Shown here: one piece after another, positions 21,117-33,563 of the stretch
Layout: every line of letters starts with the position of its first letter
Position numbering within the stretch: the first letter of the stretch is position 1
From: Petunia secreta
Taxonomy: Eukaryota; Streptophyta; Magnoliopsida; Solanales; Solanaceae
Length of the DNA: 64,000 nucleotides
Reading direction: 5' to 3'
NCBI GenBank assembly: GCA_029990175.1
Contig: JARKIP010000023.1
Span: 27,795,501-27,859,500 of the forward strand
Notes under the pieces: model-generated
The model's database searches: none
Seen by the model: the letters and a program-made list of their open reading frames with translations, nothing else
What the model was told of the DNA's origin: nothing
Translations under genes and position numbers: made by a program

Positions 21117-21343
21117 CTCCCTTCGTTCCACTTTAGATGAACCCATTTGACTTTGCACGGAGTTTAATAAAGAAGGGAAGACTTTTGAAACTTGTGGTCT
21201 AAATAAGTTATAGATATTTGTGTAGCTACAAATCATCTAGGGATGAGTAAAAGTGAAAATTTCTTCCAAATTTAGAAAGAAGTCGTTCTTTTTTAAACAG
21301 ACAAAAAAAGAAAATAAGTTCCTCCTTTTTGAAACAGAGGGAG
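21117..21343. mobile_element. Stowaway-type MITE
   Basis: 227 bp. It begins CTCCCTTCGTTCCACTTTA and ends with the complementary AAACAGAGGGAG, flanked by TA on both sides (21115-21116 and 21344-21345). This is the hallmark of Tc1/Mariner-derived Stowaway MITEs. Confidence 0.9.
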
Positions 21344-21345
21344 TA

Positions 21346-22142
21346 TTGCTTAGTTGACCTGTCAGAACACCAAGTCATTGAAACATCAGTTGTATATCTT
21401 AGTTTTACATATAATCGTTGGGATAATGCATTCAGACCATTCAAACTTCAACTGTTTTCTAAATACACACTTTTAAGTTTGTGGGGATCCTAGGACCCCC
21501 CTAACTAGTTAAAAGTGATTTTTGTGCCTATGTGACACCTGCAGTCTGTTGCACCCTAAAAAACGCGAGACAAAACAAAACATACACCCTCAGGCCAGGG
21601 CGTTTTCGCTGTAACGTGAAAACTTTTGTGTTCTCCATTTGTGTAAATTCGTGCAGAAACGGCGACCATCTCAAAAGCATACCAAAAATACAACATAGTT
21701 GCCTCATTTCCTTTGACTGGTTTCCAAAGTCCAACCGGAATGGCTTATCCTCTAGTTCAGGAGTTTCCTTTATTCGTACTTAATGGCTAGCTTTGGCTAA
21801 TTTTCCAAATTGTGACCTTTGTGAAGACACATGGAAAATTGCGAGATACGTGCTCCACAATTTAGCCCTGAGCTTTGCTAAGAACATTGTCAGTGTGATT
21901 AACACTTTTCTCATGGTATATCGAAACAGAGTCAAAGGTGATTTTGGTAATTCAATAATAGCACCAAACAATTTCAATGATCTCTACCAAGTTGTCCGCT
22001 CATAGTGCCCAAGACACAGGACCAAAACATCCCGTATGATCTAAAGTTCTGCGAGAACTTTTTGGAAGATATGTTTACTCATATTATGCAAAATAATGTC
22101 ACTTCGTATAACATCTTTACAAAACTTTCAAGAGAACTGAGT
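21346..22142. other. 3' flank of the AlkB-like gene, no gene recognised
   Basis: Includes the probable 3' untranslated region just below 22143. Short open frames on both strands show no recognisable domain. Confidence 0.4.
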
Positions 22143-22360
22143 CTAGAATACTTGTCTAATGTTGATGTTGATTCTAGAAGTCCTAATGTACTCCAAAAAG
22201 GCAGCATCGTCTTCATTAGAGAACTGCAATTCAAGAAAGGATATCTCAGCGTGTTCTTTATCCGTGAAGATCCTGGGGACACCTGCCAGGCATAAAGGTA
22301 ACTTAGTGCATTTCCAAAGAGTAAAGAGGATAATAGATGTCTTAAATGTCAAAGCCCCCC

Positions 22361-22392
<32 letters not shown>

Positions 22393-25300
22393 AACCACCC
22401 CTCTTATGGATAGAGATATTGAAAGTTTTTAGGACTGCTAAGGAAATGATTACTGAAGTCGACAACAACAAAAAAAAGGGCTTCTTACATTGGTCAAATG
22501 GCCAAAACACATACTGGAGTTTTTAAAAGCTAAAAGCGTGTTAAGATTCAAAGAACCAACCGATTCTCATTTGAATCACATTGCATGTTTGAAATGCACA
22601 GTTCTCATAAGCACATGGCTTCAACCATGATAACCCTAGTTTAACATTGCATTATCGTTTTTAGCGACAATGCAATGACTTCTAATAACAGACATTCAGA
22701 AAGTTCCACGAAAGTAAGCAAACACAGCACTTCTAAAAATGATAGTGCCTACTTCCAACATCTACTAGAATGATTTATATAGCTAGTTAGCTCATTTGAT
22801 CCACATGTCAAACTTAGAGGCACACAGTGCTAGAATTTTTGACAACTTCGGAGAGTCAAAACCAGCTAAGCCGAAATGTAGATTTGACGGAATCCAAATG
22901 TTGACACTTTTCATCCTTGTCGACATTTTCTATTGTCCCTCGTATATGAAAGAATTGATGATGGTTTGGAACTTTTTGATGGTCTTCAATAGATAAATAT
23001 TACTGATGGATTTTATATGGCTTAAAGTAATGTTTTTGTTTTCGACGAGTCATCAAAATTTTAAAATTTTGAAATACTATTATCTTACCTTTCAACGAAC
23101 AGATGTCAAAAATTTCATTATTCTGGACGGATATTTTGATTTTTTTTACTGTAGGGCCGTTGAAAAGTGTAACACCACTTTCATTGGCTGCTGCATCAAA
23201 CATGCCATGCTATGGAACTTCTTCTACCTTTTTCCAACAGCTTTCTGTCGAAAATCAGCCAAAATCTGAAAATTGCACTGCGATACAGTATTACTTTGGC
23301 CCACCACAGGTTAACTTTAACAAACATGACACCCAACACAAACAAAACACATCCATCGATCACAATCCAAATCTCCAAACGTCCACCAAACAACTGACAT
23401 ATTCACCTGGGAAGTAGTTGCACTCCTTCGTCCTCCGGTGATGATGCTACTAAACCATCCCCTATGCAGGAGTGGATTACACCTCAAGTCAATCATCAAG
23501 ATATTCTTGGAAGGATGATTATCACCCCCAAGGGAAAAGGGTAAGTATTTGTTATTCAAATCAAATTTGAACTTGTAAAAAAAATTCAATTGCACATGTT
23601 GTAAATATACATTTTTTTGCAGATTGTATCCTTCTCATCAGCTTGCTCACGTTATTACACTCATTATTTAGGCAGAGTAACATGACCTTTACTCAACCTG
23701 GGAAGAAACTGTATGACTGTTGGGATATGATTTTTGGAGAGTTACACATAAACAAGTATGAGTCTTGTTTAATATATTATATTTTTTAACTACCATTCTA
23801 TTTAACTGCAGAAGCATTTCTCATGAGCTCCCGAGCATTAGAGGCAGATAAAAGATGACTTTAAAGCACGACCCAGACACAAACTGTAGGAGCATGATGC
23901 CTGGAAAAGGAATATCAGCCCACATGGACTGGTGATCTGATTTCGGCGCACATCGTCGGGCATTGAGCCTCTGACAATTTCTAAAGAAAAGCGCATGGGA
24001 AAGGCCGCCTGAGCATCTGAAAATGGAAGTTCTTTGCCAACCGTAGATCCATCACTATGGGGACTCATGGGCGGTTGATGGTAAGTTATTCCATTTGAAA
24101 TACTCCTGATTTTTTATTTATATAGCTTGTATTCCAATTAATAAGTCTTCTTTGCATTGCAAAAGGAGGAGCTAGCAGATGAGCTCTTTCAGAGGAACAC
24201 ATGAAGAAACTTGAGGATAGAGTGAGGATGTCGGTGGAGTCCCGGGCAGAGAAGCCATATGTAAGACATTTATTTTCAAGGTTATTTATTTCAATGCTTG
24301 TTTAAAATCAAAGGTTTGCTTCTTTTTTTTTTCTCCTATTTCGGCAGAATGATTATGAACAAACTTGTAGGAGTTTCGAAGATTCTACGGGCAACTGATG
24401 AAACTGGGCCAAGCAGCCAAACGGATAGCCAAATTACCAATATTTGATTTAATGAGGTTGATAGAGTAGATAAGGGAGAGCTTTTGGCCCTAGCTTGGAG
24501 TCTTCCCAAGGCTTGGACAGATAGGAAGAAATAACCTAGAGTACTGCCTCGGCTGTGATTTGAACGTAAGACCTCATCATTTTTAACCCACTTCATCGAC
24601 CACTAAAGAAAACTTTGTAATGCAATGCAATCTCAAGATGCTCAACAGATTCCATTAAAAAGGTTTAAAAAAAAAAATTACAAAAGATGACTTTTTTTTT
24701 TACTGCATAGCCGCCTGAAGTGCAAAACCTCTTTTCAGCACGTAGCACTTTATGAGCGTCCTACCATCGAAAAGTCAAATAATTTTTTTCTAGAATATTG
24801 AACTTTACACCAGCTTGTTCTTCGAAAGGTAAAAGAAAATTTCAGAAATGAGTTTTGGACAGCTCAATCTGTACATAGATTTAGCAACGGAAGCCCAAAA
24901 ATTTCAAACCATCACCAGCTATTGCATACACAAAGGTTAGTCCAAAATGCCATAAAAATGCCTTGCGGAAATTTCTTATTTCCAATGGAATTTTGACAGC
25001 TTACTCCATCGAAAACATCAGAAATTTGTAGCCGTGGCAGATCAAACCAATAACCACCCAAATACCCATGTATCATCAAAACAAGCTGTAAGTGTAGTCT
25101 CAAGAGATCACATAGGAGCAATAAATACGTGAGGCTTCTATAGATGACCTTGAAGATGAAAGAGACTGACTCAACTTTTTGTTTCCTAATTCAACTTGGT
25201 ATCTAAGAAGTGCTAAACAGCTTAAGGCAGTTCTTCCAAGTAGTTCATGAATGAAAACCCTAGATCATCAAAATATAGCAAAAAGATCATTAATCTACAA

Positions 25301-27881
25301 GTAAAATCTTCTTAGTAATGCAAAATACCTCTACAAGTAGACTAGATTGGTCCAAAAAGTTCTATATCTAAAATTTCTGTCAATTACATGTAGATGCCCA
25401 AAGTTCCTGCTGATTCATCTACTGCAAACATACCACAAACACAGAACTGAAACATAAGGAATCAACTAACCATGGAAGCATTCCCTTGCTTGTCCTGCCA
25501 TTAGAATAACATCACCACTTCGGACAAACATTGCAAGAGGTGGATCATCCCTAGACTTTCCCCCGATAAGGAAAATACCTTTACAGCCCAAACTAGAGAG
25601 GAAAAAGAACATGTTACGTCACAGTAATGTCTCCTACACATCAAAGTCAGAACTTAAACCAAGAAGAAAGAATTATACAAAATCAGCGCATACCTCAAGC
25701 TAACAATAGGTTTACTCCAATCCTTCTCCATGTCATCAAGGTGGCCACCAAGCATGTCACCTTAAAGGAGTAGAGTAAACAGAATATTAGCAAATCAGAA
25801 GTCAAACGTAATGGCTCCATTCCCTACAGACCTAATATAGGCATAGAATCATATATAATTTAGAACTAGTACCTAGACTAAAGTAATTGACAATTGCCGC
25901 TTCTGCCTGAAACAGTTCACCCAATGGCATGGCAGGTGCTGCCATTCTTTCAGCCAGCAGGCAAAGTGTACCAGGTATCTTGTTGTGTGGCAGAGACAAA
26001 TTATAGCTCCGCTGAACAAATGCCAGGGAAAAGTTTTCAGAATGAAGTACATGAAAAGAAACAATTAATACTGTACAGGAGAAGAAAGCAATGATGAGCA
26101 TACAATTACTAAAAAGTCCAATGACCAGGTGTAGACACCAGAAATTAATGCTCATGCAAAATGATCAAAACTATTCTAAAACAAAGTATTGCCAGAACCA
26201 TATAACTAAAATAACAATAAAATCTGTTGTTGCAGATAAAGTCATGAAACAAGTTGAGAGGGAAGGAATGTACTAGGCCTATTTCATTTCAGTTTTTCAG
26301 TTTTAGCAGCACGTAAAGAAACAAATGGTACCATATTAAAAATCACATGATGATATATAAAGCCTACATAACTTGTTTGGTTCATATTTAAAAGAACTCT
26401 GATTCTAAGAATGCTTTATCAAGGGTGTTATGGTGTGTAAAAAAGAAATGTCAATTATCCACACATCACTAGGACTGTATGCAACAGGGTAACAAGCCAT
26501 GTAAATGAAATTTTTGTTCGGCATACTGGACTTTATGAGAAAAAAATCAGCAAGACCTTTGACCAGTCAAACTGCAAGCCAAGGGTGCTCCACCGTAGCT
26601 TACGGAGCAAGACAGAAGCTGGCACTGATTTGGTATCTGCTCTGGCTGCACCTGATTGATCAAAAAAATTCCACTTGGGAGTATTTATGTCGTTCTGGAT
26701 GATTTCCACTTCAGAGTTATTGGTTCCACGGTATTGTTCCTCTGGAATCAAAACTTTATTTTCCTTGGCAGCAGTAAACAAGTCCTTTAGAGGCCCATAA
26801 ATTGCATTGTGGTTGGTCCTATTTGGAGGTTGAGGAAAGCTTGTTAAACTCTCCTTTATCCATCGGCACTGGTCCTCAACAGTTAATGCTCCAGGAATGA
26901 AATAAAACCCTGCATCAATTGGAACAAAACCAAGCTTCAAGTTCCCACATACAAGCTAACAATAGAAGATTAGTCAAGAAGTAACGTCAATAATGAATCC
27001 ACCAGCTACACCTCAATACTGAACAAAGTTGCAGTAAACTATGGGGTGCTCTATATCCATTCGCTTTATTCGAGCTCAAATCACTCCATTACTACTTGCT
27101 TATACATAATTTTCTTATTTAGCAAACTAGGAGCTCTAAAACAAGAGGACTCTAACTCTCACATTTATACCTACAGTACTAACATACAAATCAAGACTAG
27201 AAGATAGTCAAGCAGTAATGTAACAGGACAATACTACAATAGTTCTTCAATAAGCAAAATGTGGTTGACTTGTCCTCTTCCCCAAAATTAGATTAACTTA
27301 AACTTTTAGTGCAGTTCTCAACTCCAGCCGTCCAAATGATCTATAGCGTGGTGCTCAAAGATTGGTTTGCTATCTTAATGAGTTTTACAAATTACAGTCA
27401 AGCATTGGTCTGCTTTTTCTTTCTTTTAGTTTCAACACTCAGTTTTTCCTTTAATTAAACATGCTCAGTTGCTTATTGAGTCTCTGATCAACTAATCAAA
27501 AATGCAAATTGTGAATAACTGGATAACATTTAGCATACCGGGATGATTCTCTAAGCAGAAGACAGGACTATCAAAAGCGCATTGAGTTGCAATAATGCCT
27601 GAAGGAAGTTCACCATTCTGATGGTAAGACTCTGAGATGGACTTAAAATCAATTACCTCCGACAAATCTACTGGTCTTGGTTGTTTTTTCCTAAGTTAGA
27701 CAACACAATAATTTCACATTAACGTAAATATATCGTTGTATCTACTAAAGGAAAAAAAAAAAGGAACATTAAACATAGAAATTTCAGAAGCTTACTTTCG
27801 GGTATTATCGTAGTACAGCTTATATTTCTTCTCCGCCTTCCTGAAAGCAGTTCGCTCTAGGTCGTCAGTGGATTCGTACAT
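22143..27881 (-). CDS. ALKBH1: ALKBH1-like Fe(II)/2-oxoglutarate-dependent nucleic acid dioxygenase, seven exons
   Basis: The enzyme oxidises N-methyl (and in tRNA 5-methyl) groups on nucleic acids using Fe(II), O2 and 2-oxoglutarate. ALKBH1 homologues act on tRNA and DNA. Minus-strand exons are 27881-27796, 27690-27539, 26909-26557, 26011-25873, 25760-25694, 25592-25471 and 22282-22143, all with GT/AG junctions. They join in frame to 352 codons, near the roughly 345-residue size of plant ALKBH1 proteins as I recall it. The start is MYESTDDLERTAFRKAEKKY. Core motifs include FYFIPGA, SFPQPPNRTNHNAIYGP and RKLRWSTLGLQFDWSK. The metal ligands are HLD (H250, D252) and H306 (ECFHG); the 2-oxoglutarate signature RININIR spans 343-349. 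The last intron (25470-22283) is 3.2 kb and full of TE remnants. The gene appears intact. Organelle versus nuclear targeting cannot be told from the sequence. Confidence 0.93.
22355..22394. repeat. Homopolymer tract: 21 C followed by 12 A
   Basis: An unbroken C run at 22362-22382 followed by an A run at 22383-22394, about 75 bp inside the last intron, near the acceptor of the final AlkB exon. On the transcribed strand it is a long T-run then a G-run. Run length may be affected by sequencing error. Confidence 0.8.
23440..24370 (+). pseudogene. Ptta/EnSpm-type plant transposase remnant with introns
   Basis: In the last AlkB intron, on the opposite strand, exon-like blocks match the plant transposase (Transposase_24/Ptta) layout. 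One block has GRMIITPKGKG, ending at a GT donor (23541). Another has YPSHQLAHVITLII after TTTGCAG. A third begins after CTGCAG at 23811. A fourth has KKLEDRVRMSVESRAEKPY (24208-24260), the coiled-coil segment. Several stops are present. The call rests on block order and motif resemblance. Confidence 0.5.
24440..24606 (-). mobile_element. SINE fragment
   Basis: The minus strand reads GTCGATGAAGTGGGTTAAAA, then GAGGTCTTACGTTCAAATC, a pol III B-box-like GTTCAAATC, then GCCGAGGCAGTAC. This is the layout of tRNA-derived Solanaceae SINEs. The A-box is only loosely preserved and the 3' end is unclear. Confidence 0.55.
24607..25470. other. Remainder of AlkB intron 6, no gene recognised
   Basis: Intronic sequence with A/T runs. 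Open frames such as 24912-25121 show no recognisable domain. Confidence 0.5.
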
Positions 27882-28689
27882 GCTTTTAGCAGTTCGCTCC
27901 TAAAAGCTGAACTTAAAACGAAATGTTGAATTAGGGTTTCTTGATGTTGTAGGGAATCTCAAATATTGCAGTTCATTTATTAGTATTTATTACTATATAA
28001 CTAGAGGGACCGTGGCCTGTGTAGAGTTGCAAAGGAAAGATTAGCACAGACCTAAATAAATCTTAGATTCATTAAAAACAAAAAGCCATCATATAGTGGC
28101 AAATTTAAAGAGGCAAACACAACTACACATTGTCCCTTGGGCATTTATAAACCCCAGATTATGAGTGGAATAAGTATGATATTGGGATTAGAATGAAGTG
28201 GGTTAATTAGTTGAAGTTCAATTGAGGAGAAAACATAGATGAAGAAATAACCTACCTCAAGCAGCACTCAAATTTGTGAATTTCAAAAGGAGAAAGATGC
28301 CATACTAATGCTTTTTCAAGCTTATGGAAATCCCAATTGGAGATTCAACTTGGAGTGGCTAGCCGTGATAAAATTTTACACGATTCTAATTACACTGTAT
28401 GTTTAACACTTTTAAACAATTATTATTACTCTTACCACTTGTTTGGATGGTTGTAGCCCATTGTATGTGTTGTATTGTTATCATTAAGATACCGTTTGTT
28501 TTGATTGTTGCATGTATTGTATTTTTAAATACACGGTTATGTAATTATGAAAACTATCACTTTATGTAAGAAAGAATAAAAAAGGTGAACATTCGGGCTC
28601 AAGTTTGAATTAACTGAATATTTATAATACATTAATGGGGGTAGAATAGAACATGGGGGTCTAGGGCAAGAGTATTATACAAGATACTA
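27882..28689 (-). promoter_or_regulatory. Upstream region of the AlkB-like gene, with a small MITE-like piece
   Basis: The promoter of the minus-strand AlkB-like gene should lie here; no clear TATA box was found close to the start. At about 28434-28580, CACTTGTTTGGATGGTTG and the ATTGTATT-rich tail resemble a small hAT-type MITE common in Solanaceae, recognised by pattern only. Confidence 0.4.
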
Positions 28690-31599
28690 AAATGATTGCA
28701 CAAGGTATCCTGGTGGATTGAGACGTTCGAGTCTAAGTGTGGGACAGACACATCTCATACCGATGATGACAATGGCTTGATTGGGGGAAGTTTGAATACC
28801 CAGTCGACAGGTTTGCAAGAGAATCCAATACAAGTGTGCAAGTATTTTGGGCTATTGAGTGTAGGGAGTTTACTTACCTTCTATCTTTCTTTCTATACAC
28901 TGGGGACAGGGCATGATTTTGAGTGGAGGTGGGGAACTCGATCTTATCTTTGTGTATTTGAGTAATCCCCTTGGTTTTTCTTAGTGCATCGATCTTTTTC
29001 CAAGAGATGAGTCTTTCAACCGGGTATAAGTTAGATTTTTTTTTTTTTTTTAGAGGTAGTTGCTCATGTAACTTTTTTTCCTGCTAAGCATAGTTTGGAT
29101 ACATATGAGCTTGATATTCGTGTTGTTTTCATGAATCTCTTGTTTAGTTAATATCTTGAGAATTTGGAGTACCTTACTTGTACTCTTAGCTCGTGTTTTG
29201 ACTCTTAGATATGCCATATCATGATAACTTGTCTTGCTTTTTTTAGTTGAGTGTCAGAGTGGATCTGTGACTTGTGTGTCATTGTGTGTGTGAGGTTTGT
29301 AGGATTCTATGACCATTTGATGTCTGAGACTTTATCCGATTGTGTGCTCTGCGAGTGCAAGTCTTGCTCAGTTTAGGAAGGGATAGAGGTGTTTCTTTGT
29401 TAAGCCATTGAACATTTAGCCTACCCAATATATATTGTCCATGGTTAGCCCCTTTGAGTCTTACAGTTTTTTTGATAACTACATTACAAGCCAGACCCCA
29501 TTTGTTTTAAATTAACCTTCTTTTGAGCTCTTGTATCTTTTTTTAGCACTAAAGTTTGAATGAAACACCTGAGTGCGGGATGATATACTTCGTGTGTGGA
29601 TCTTAAAAACATTTCTAGAGGTGCAGTAATTTGAGAAACTATTGGTAGGGAAAAAAAGAAGGGAGGTTTACGATAATACCTATTAAAATCAAAATATTTA
29701 CTCATCTCTACCCATAAGTTTCATATTTAGAAGCTCACTAATAAACTATTTACATGTCCTACCCATCTAGACTAGTATACTATTATTTATGCAGTATACC
29801 TTAAAGGTATACACTCATATCTAGACTTGTATACTATTATTTATGTAGTATACCTTAAAGGTATACACCCATAATGTATAACAAAGGTATACAATAATAA
29901 ATGGGTAGGTTGGGTAAATACTTTTAATTTCATGGGTAATGTAATTTTTAATGGGTATGACTTGTAAATACTTTCAGTTTCATGGGTATATAGTGTAAAA
30001 ACCCAAAAAAAAAAAAAAAAAGGAACAAAAAAAACGAAAAGAAGAAAATTGAAAAAAATGAAAAAGAAAAAAAAAAGATGTCTCTAGCTAGTAGAAATTT
30101 CTCAAGCTTAAAGAAAAAGGGAGAATTGGAGTTGACAAAGTGGAAAGTGTTGGTGATATAGCACAACAGAGGAAAGGTGTTAAAAGTGTTAGATGTATTA
30201 AAGTGCTCAGGGAGGTGTAGTCACTATCATCAAAATATATACTACTCGTCCTGAAGCTTATGTTACAACCAAATAAAGACCTACTTGATTCTAGACTAAG
30301 CTAGTTTGCATGAATGAAATACTGCATAAGGAGAGGTTAAGAGTGTATCTTATGAGTCAGATGAGTGTGAGTGAATTCTTCCAATCTTATGTCCCAAGCT
30401 TTGTAGTTATTCTTCTATGGGTGTGGGACGATCTCTTTCGTTGTGGTGAGGGTACATGAGTCACGAAGGATGTCTGAAGTTATTAGACATCTCAACTACA
30501 GTGAGAGTGCAAGTCTGGAAAGGTTGGTGTTAGAGAGTCAGATTTTGAGGCTAGGATGTTACGAGTGGGGCTCTAATCATTTTAAAAATTCTTAGCATTG
30601 GAGAGTTAGAGAGCAATGTGAAGAGTACTTGAATTGAGTTCTAAGTAGATGAGTCGTTGCTAAGTGTAGAGAGTAGTTTGGATGGTGAAAAGCTTAAAGT
30701 TTGCTCGAGGACGAGCAAATCAAGTGTGGGATGTTGATACTCGGCAAAAGTGCACATTCTTAGCATTCGTCTCACCTCGTATCTAGCTACTTTATGAGTT
30801 GTTTGAGTAATACTCTAGGTGTTTTATGCTTATATAGTTTATTTTATTATGTAGGAATGGAATAGGTGAAAAGTAGTCGTTTTGGAGCTTAAAAGAGGAC
30901 AATCGGTGCTTTGAAGTATGAGTAGAGACCTGAGACACGAGATGAATGAGTTGGAGATAAAAAAATGAAAATGGCCTACCGCACCGTGCCGCGCGTCACA
31001 TGGCACGACATGGTAAGCGTAAACTTCAAAGAATCAAAAAAACTCAGAAAAAGAAAAGTCGCAGTATAAGTGACCTACCGCGAGGCGCAACGCGACGCGC
31101 CAGGATTAAGTTACTGCCTCCGAATCCATTTTGATTTTTGACGGGTTTTCTAAGTCAGGATTGGCCAAGGTTGTTCTAAAACAGTATAAAGACATCCTAA
31201 AATATATTTTGAAGGGTTGAACAAGATTTTGGAGGCAATGGAGTAAAGACATCAACTCAGAGGTCGTCATATTTTGCTATAATTATATTTTTACTTTGAG
31301 CATAAGTAGCTAAACTTATTTTTAGGGTTATGATGTACCTTTTGATGGGCATAATGCTATAAACATGTCTTATAATCTACGTCGTTCTTTTATGAATCTA
31401 TTTATTCTTCTCAATCTCTACTTATGATTAATTGCATGGCTGCATTAGTTGCTTCATCTATTGTTGCTCGGGAGAGAACGTAAGGTTAGAGTAGAGTTGA
31501 ATACAATACTATTTTCTAGTTTATCGGAAGATAATTAGAAAGACGTTAGGAGGGGTTAGGAATAAAAAATCCAATTGACACGTAATAGCTATTTAAATG

Positions 31600-32350
31600 T
31601 GATGCAGCCCGAACACGTGCTGATCAAGTGATCGATCCACCGAGGAGACCGATGACAAGAAGCCAAGCCAAGCTGCTGCACGATGTGCATGTTCACTTAG
31701 CCTGGCCGAAGGAAAACAATTGCTCCGAAGCTGAGTGGCCGAGCTCAAGAATCGAAGGCATTATCTTCAGATTTGAGCCCGATGGCAAAGTGACCAAGGA
31801 CAATGAGCTCGAAGACAATTGAGCGTCCGAAGGCAACAAGTGTGTTCGAGCAGACAATCGAGAACCGAAGCCAAGGCTTACCGAAGTCAAAGTCTGCCGA
31901 ACACATTTTAACTCAGCCCTGCGTGGCTTATTTCTATTGGTCAACTGTGACCCTTTTACTAGTTTACCCTTAGTATTTCCTATATAAACATTGTTTCCTT
32001 TCATTGTAAGTACCTAGTTTTTGAATATTGATGAATTGAATGAAAGTGCCGAGCACATTTCTTCTTGTCTCCGTCGTGAGCAAAACCCCGGTGAGGGCTT
32101 TTATGGACTTGTGGCTTTCGGCTAGTCCGATTGAACATTCCTCTTTGATCATTCAGTTTGCAAGAGGCAATGTTCTCTTGAGGATTGTTGCATAGTTTAG
32201 GTGATTCTTGTATCCCTTTCGATCGAGCTTTGAGACAGGTTCCTCACTGTTCTTTCGAAAGAAGCAAGTTTTGTCTTGCTTCTATCTTTTATCCTTCTTG
32301 TCTTCTTCCGCGTTTGTGCTTAGCAATTCCTTCGGGTTTGCATTGCACCA
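31600..32350 (+). repeat. 5' LTR of the CRM-like element
   Basis: Starts TGATGCAGCCC and ends TTGCACCA. TATATAAACA at 31981-31990 is the likely promoter TATA box. The first 220 bp are coding in the 3' copy, so the frame at 31628-31822 is only an echo of the polyprotein C-terminus. Confidence 0.95.
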
Positions 32351-32353
32351 TCT

Positions 32354-32370
32354 TGGTATCAGAGCAAGGC
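32354..32370 (+). other. Primer binding site of the CRM-like element
   Basis: TGGTATCAGAGCAAGGC, complementary to the 3' end of initiator tRNA-Met, three bases after the LTR. Confidence 0.93.
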
Positions 32371-33563
32371 TTGAGTTTGTTCTTACAACCTCAATCATGT
32401 TCATTATCTTCGTGCGTTTTTTGTGTCTTTGTTTCCTTTTCGTGTTCTTGAATTTTGTTACTGTTGGTGTTGTTATCTTACAAAAAAAAAAAAAAAAAAA
32501 AAAGTGTTAAAAGAAAAATTCAAAAATTGTGTTTGATTGTTGGTTGTTTGGGAAAACGACCATTGATTCTTGTTCACCATCGAGTTCTGAATCCAACGAG
32601 TACCCGACGTACCAATTTCGTGACTAGGGTTTCTTGGTGAATTTTGGACTGTTTTGAGCTTCATTGGTGACTGAACTCGAACCCTATTGTGTTTGGAAGA
32701 AACCGATGAAGAATGGTGGTTCTTGAGTGATTTGGGTTTGATTGTTGCTTGAAAATCGAAGTTCTCAGTTTACAATCGTTGTCCGTACGCCGGAAAATTG
32801 TTACAATCGTAACAGTGTACGACGCGACGAGCTGGGTTTTAGCTCAAAGAACTTCGTTTGATTTCCTCCGTTGTTGTTTGGAACCGGAGTCGAAAGAGCG
32901 ACCCAGATCTTGTTGAATTTCGTGGTCAGTGAACCGAAGTTGTTGTGTCCGTACGCCGGAGCAAGGTCACTGTTCCATTGAAGAAGAAAGGGGTTAAAAT
33001 TTTAACATCAAAACCCCAGGTGGAAATTGTCGGCTGAAAAAGGAAAGTGGATAAGGTAAAACCCTATCCGTACCAAGGAGGGACCACTCTTGTACGGACA
33101 GGAGTGGGTGTGATCGAAAAAGATTCCAAAAGGGAATCAAAGGGTAGATTCTCCTAGGTTTTCACTTTCTTTCGTGTCAAAATTCTAGTTGGTGGATCTC
33201 TTGAGTAATTGTTCTACTCGAGGTCGTACTAACTCCTTTAAGCTGATAGGAATTCGTGCGAAGGGGTGACCGAAGTCCAAACTTTCGTAGAAATTCTTTT
33301 GATTCCCCGAGCTCAGTTAAAAAGCATCCGTTCCATCGAGTCGAACATCACTTCACTCTTCCCGAAGAGGCAGTGACTATTGTCGAACTTGAAGGATCTT
33401 AGAGTACCGATCAATCAGACGAGCCACTGTTAACAAGTCCTTGAGTGATAAAAAACCGAACCCATAAATTGAGTGGACCCGAGTGCCACCCATCAAAGGT
33501 GAGGGAGTGTGTGAGGTGATTTCTAACCCTAACATTTGTTTGATCTTGACTTGTGCAGGTACC

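Noticed and set aside
22005..22295. Plus-strand 96-codon frame as a gene
   Set aside because: Antisense to the final ALKBH1 exon, which has clear protein motifs and correct splice phase.
31628..31822. Open frame in the 5' LTR of the CRM-like element
   Set aside because: It is the same sequence as the polyprotein C-terminus in the 3' LTR; not a separate gene.
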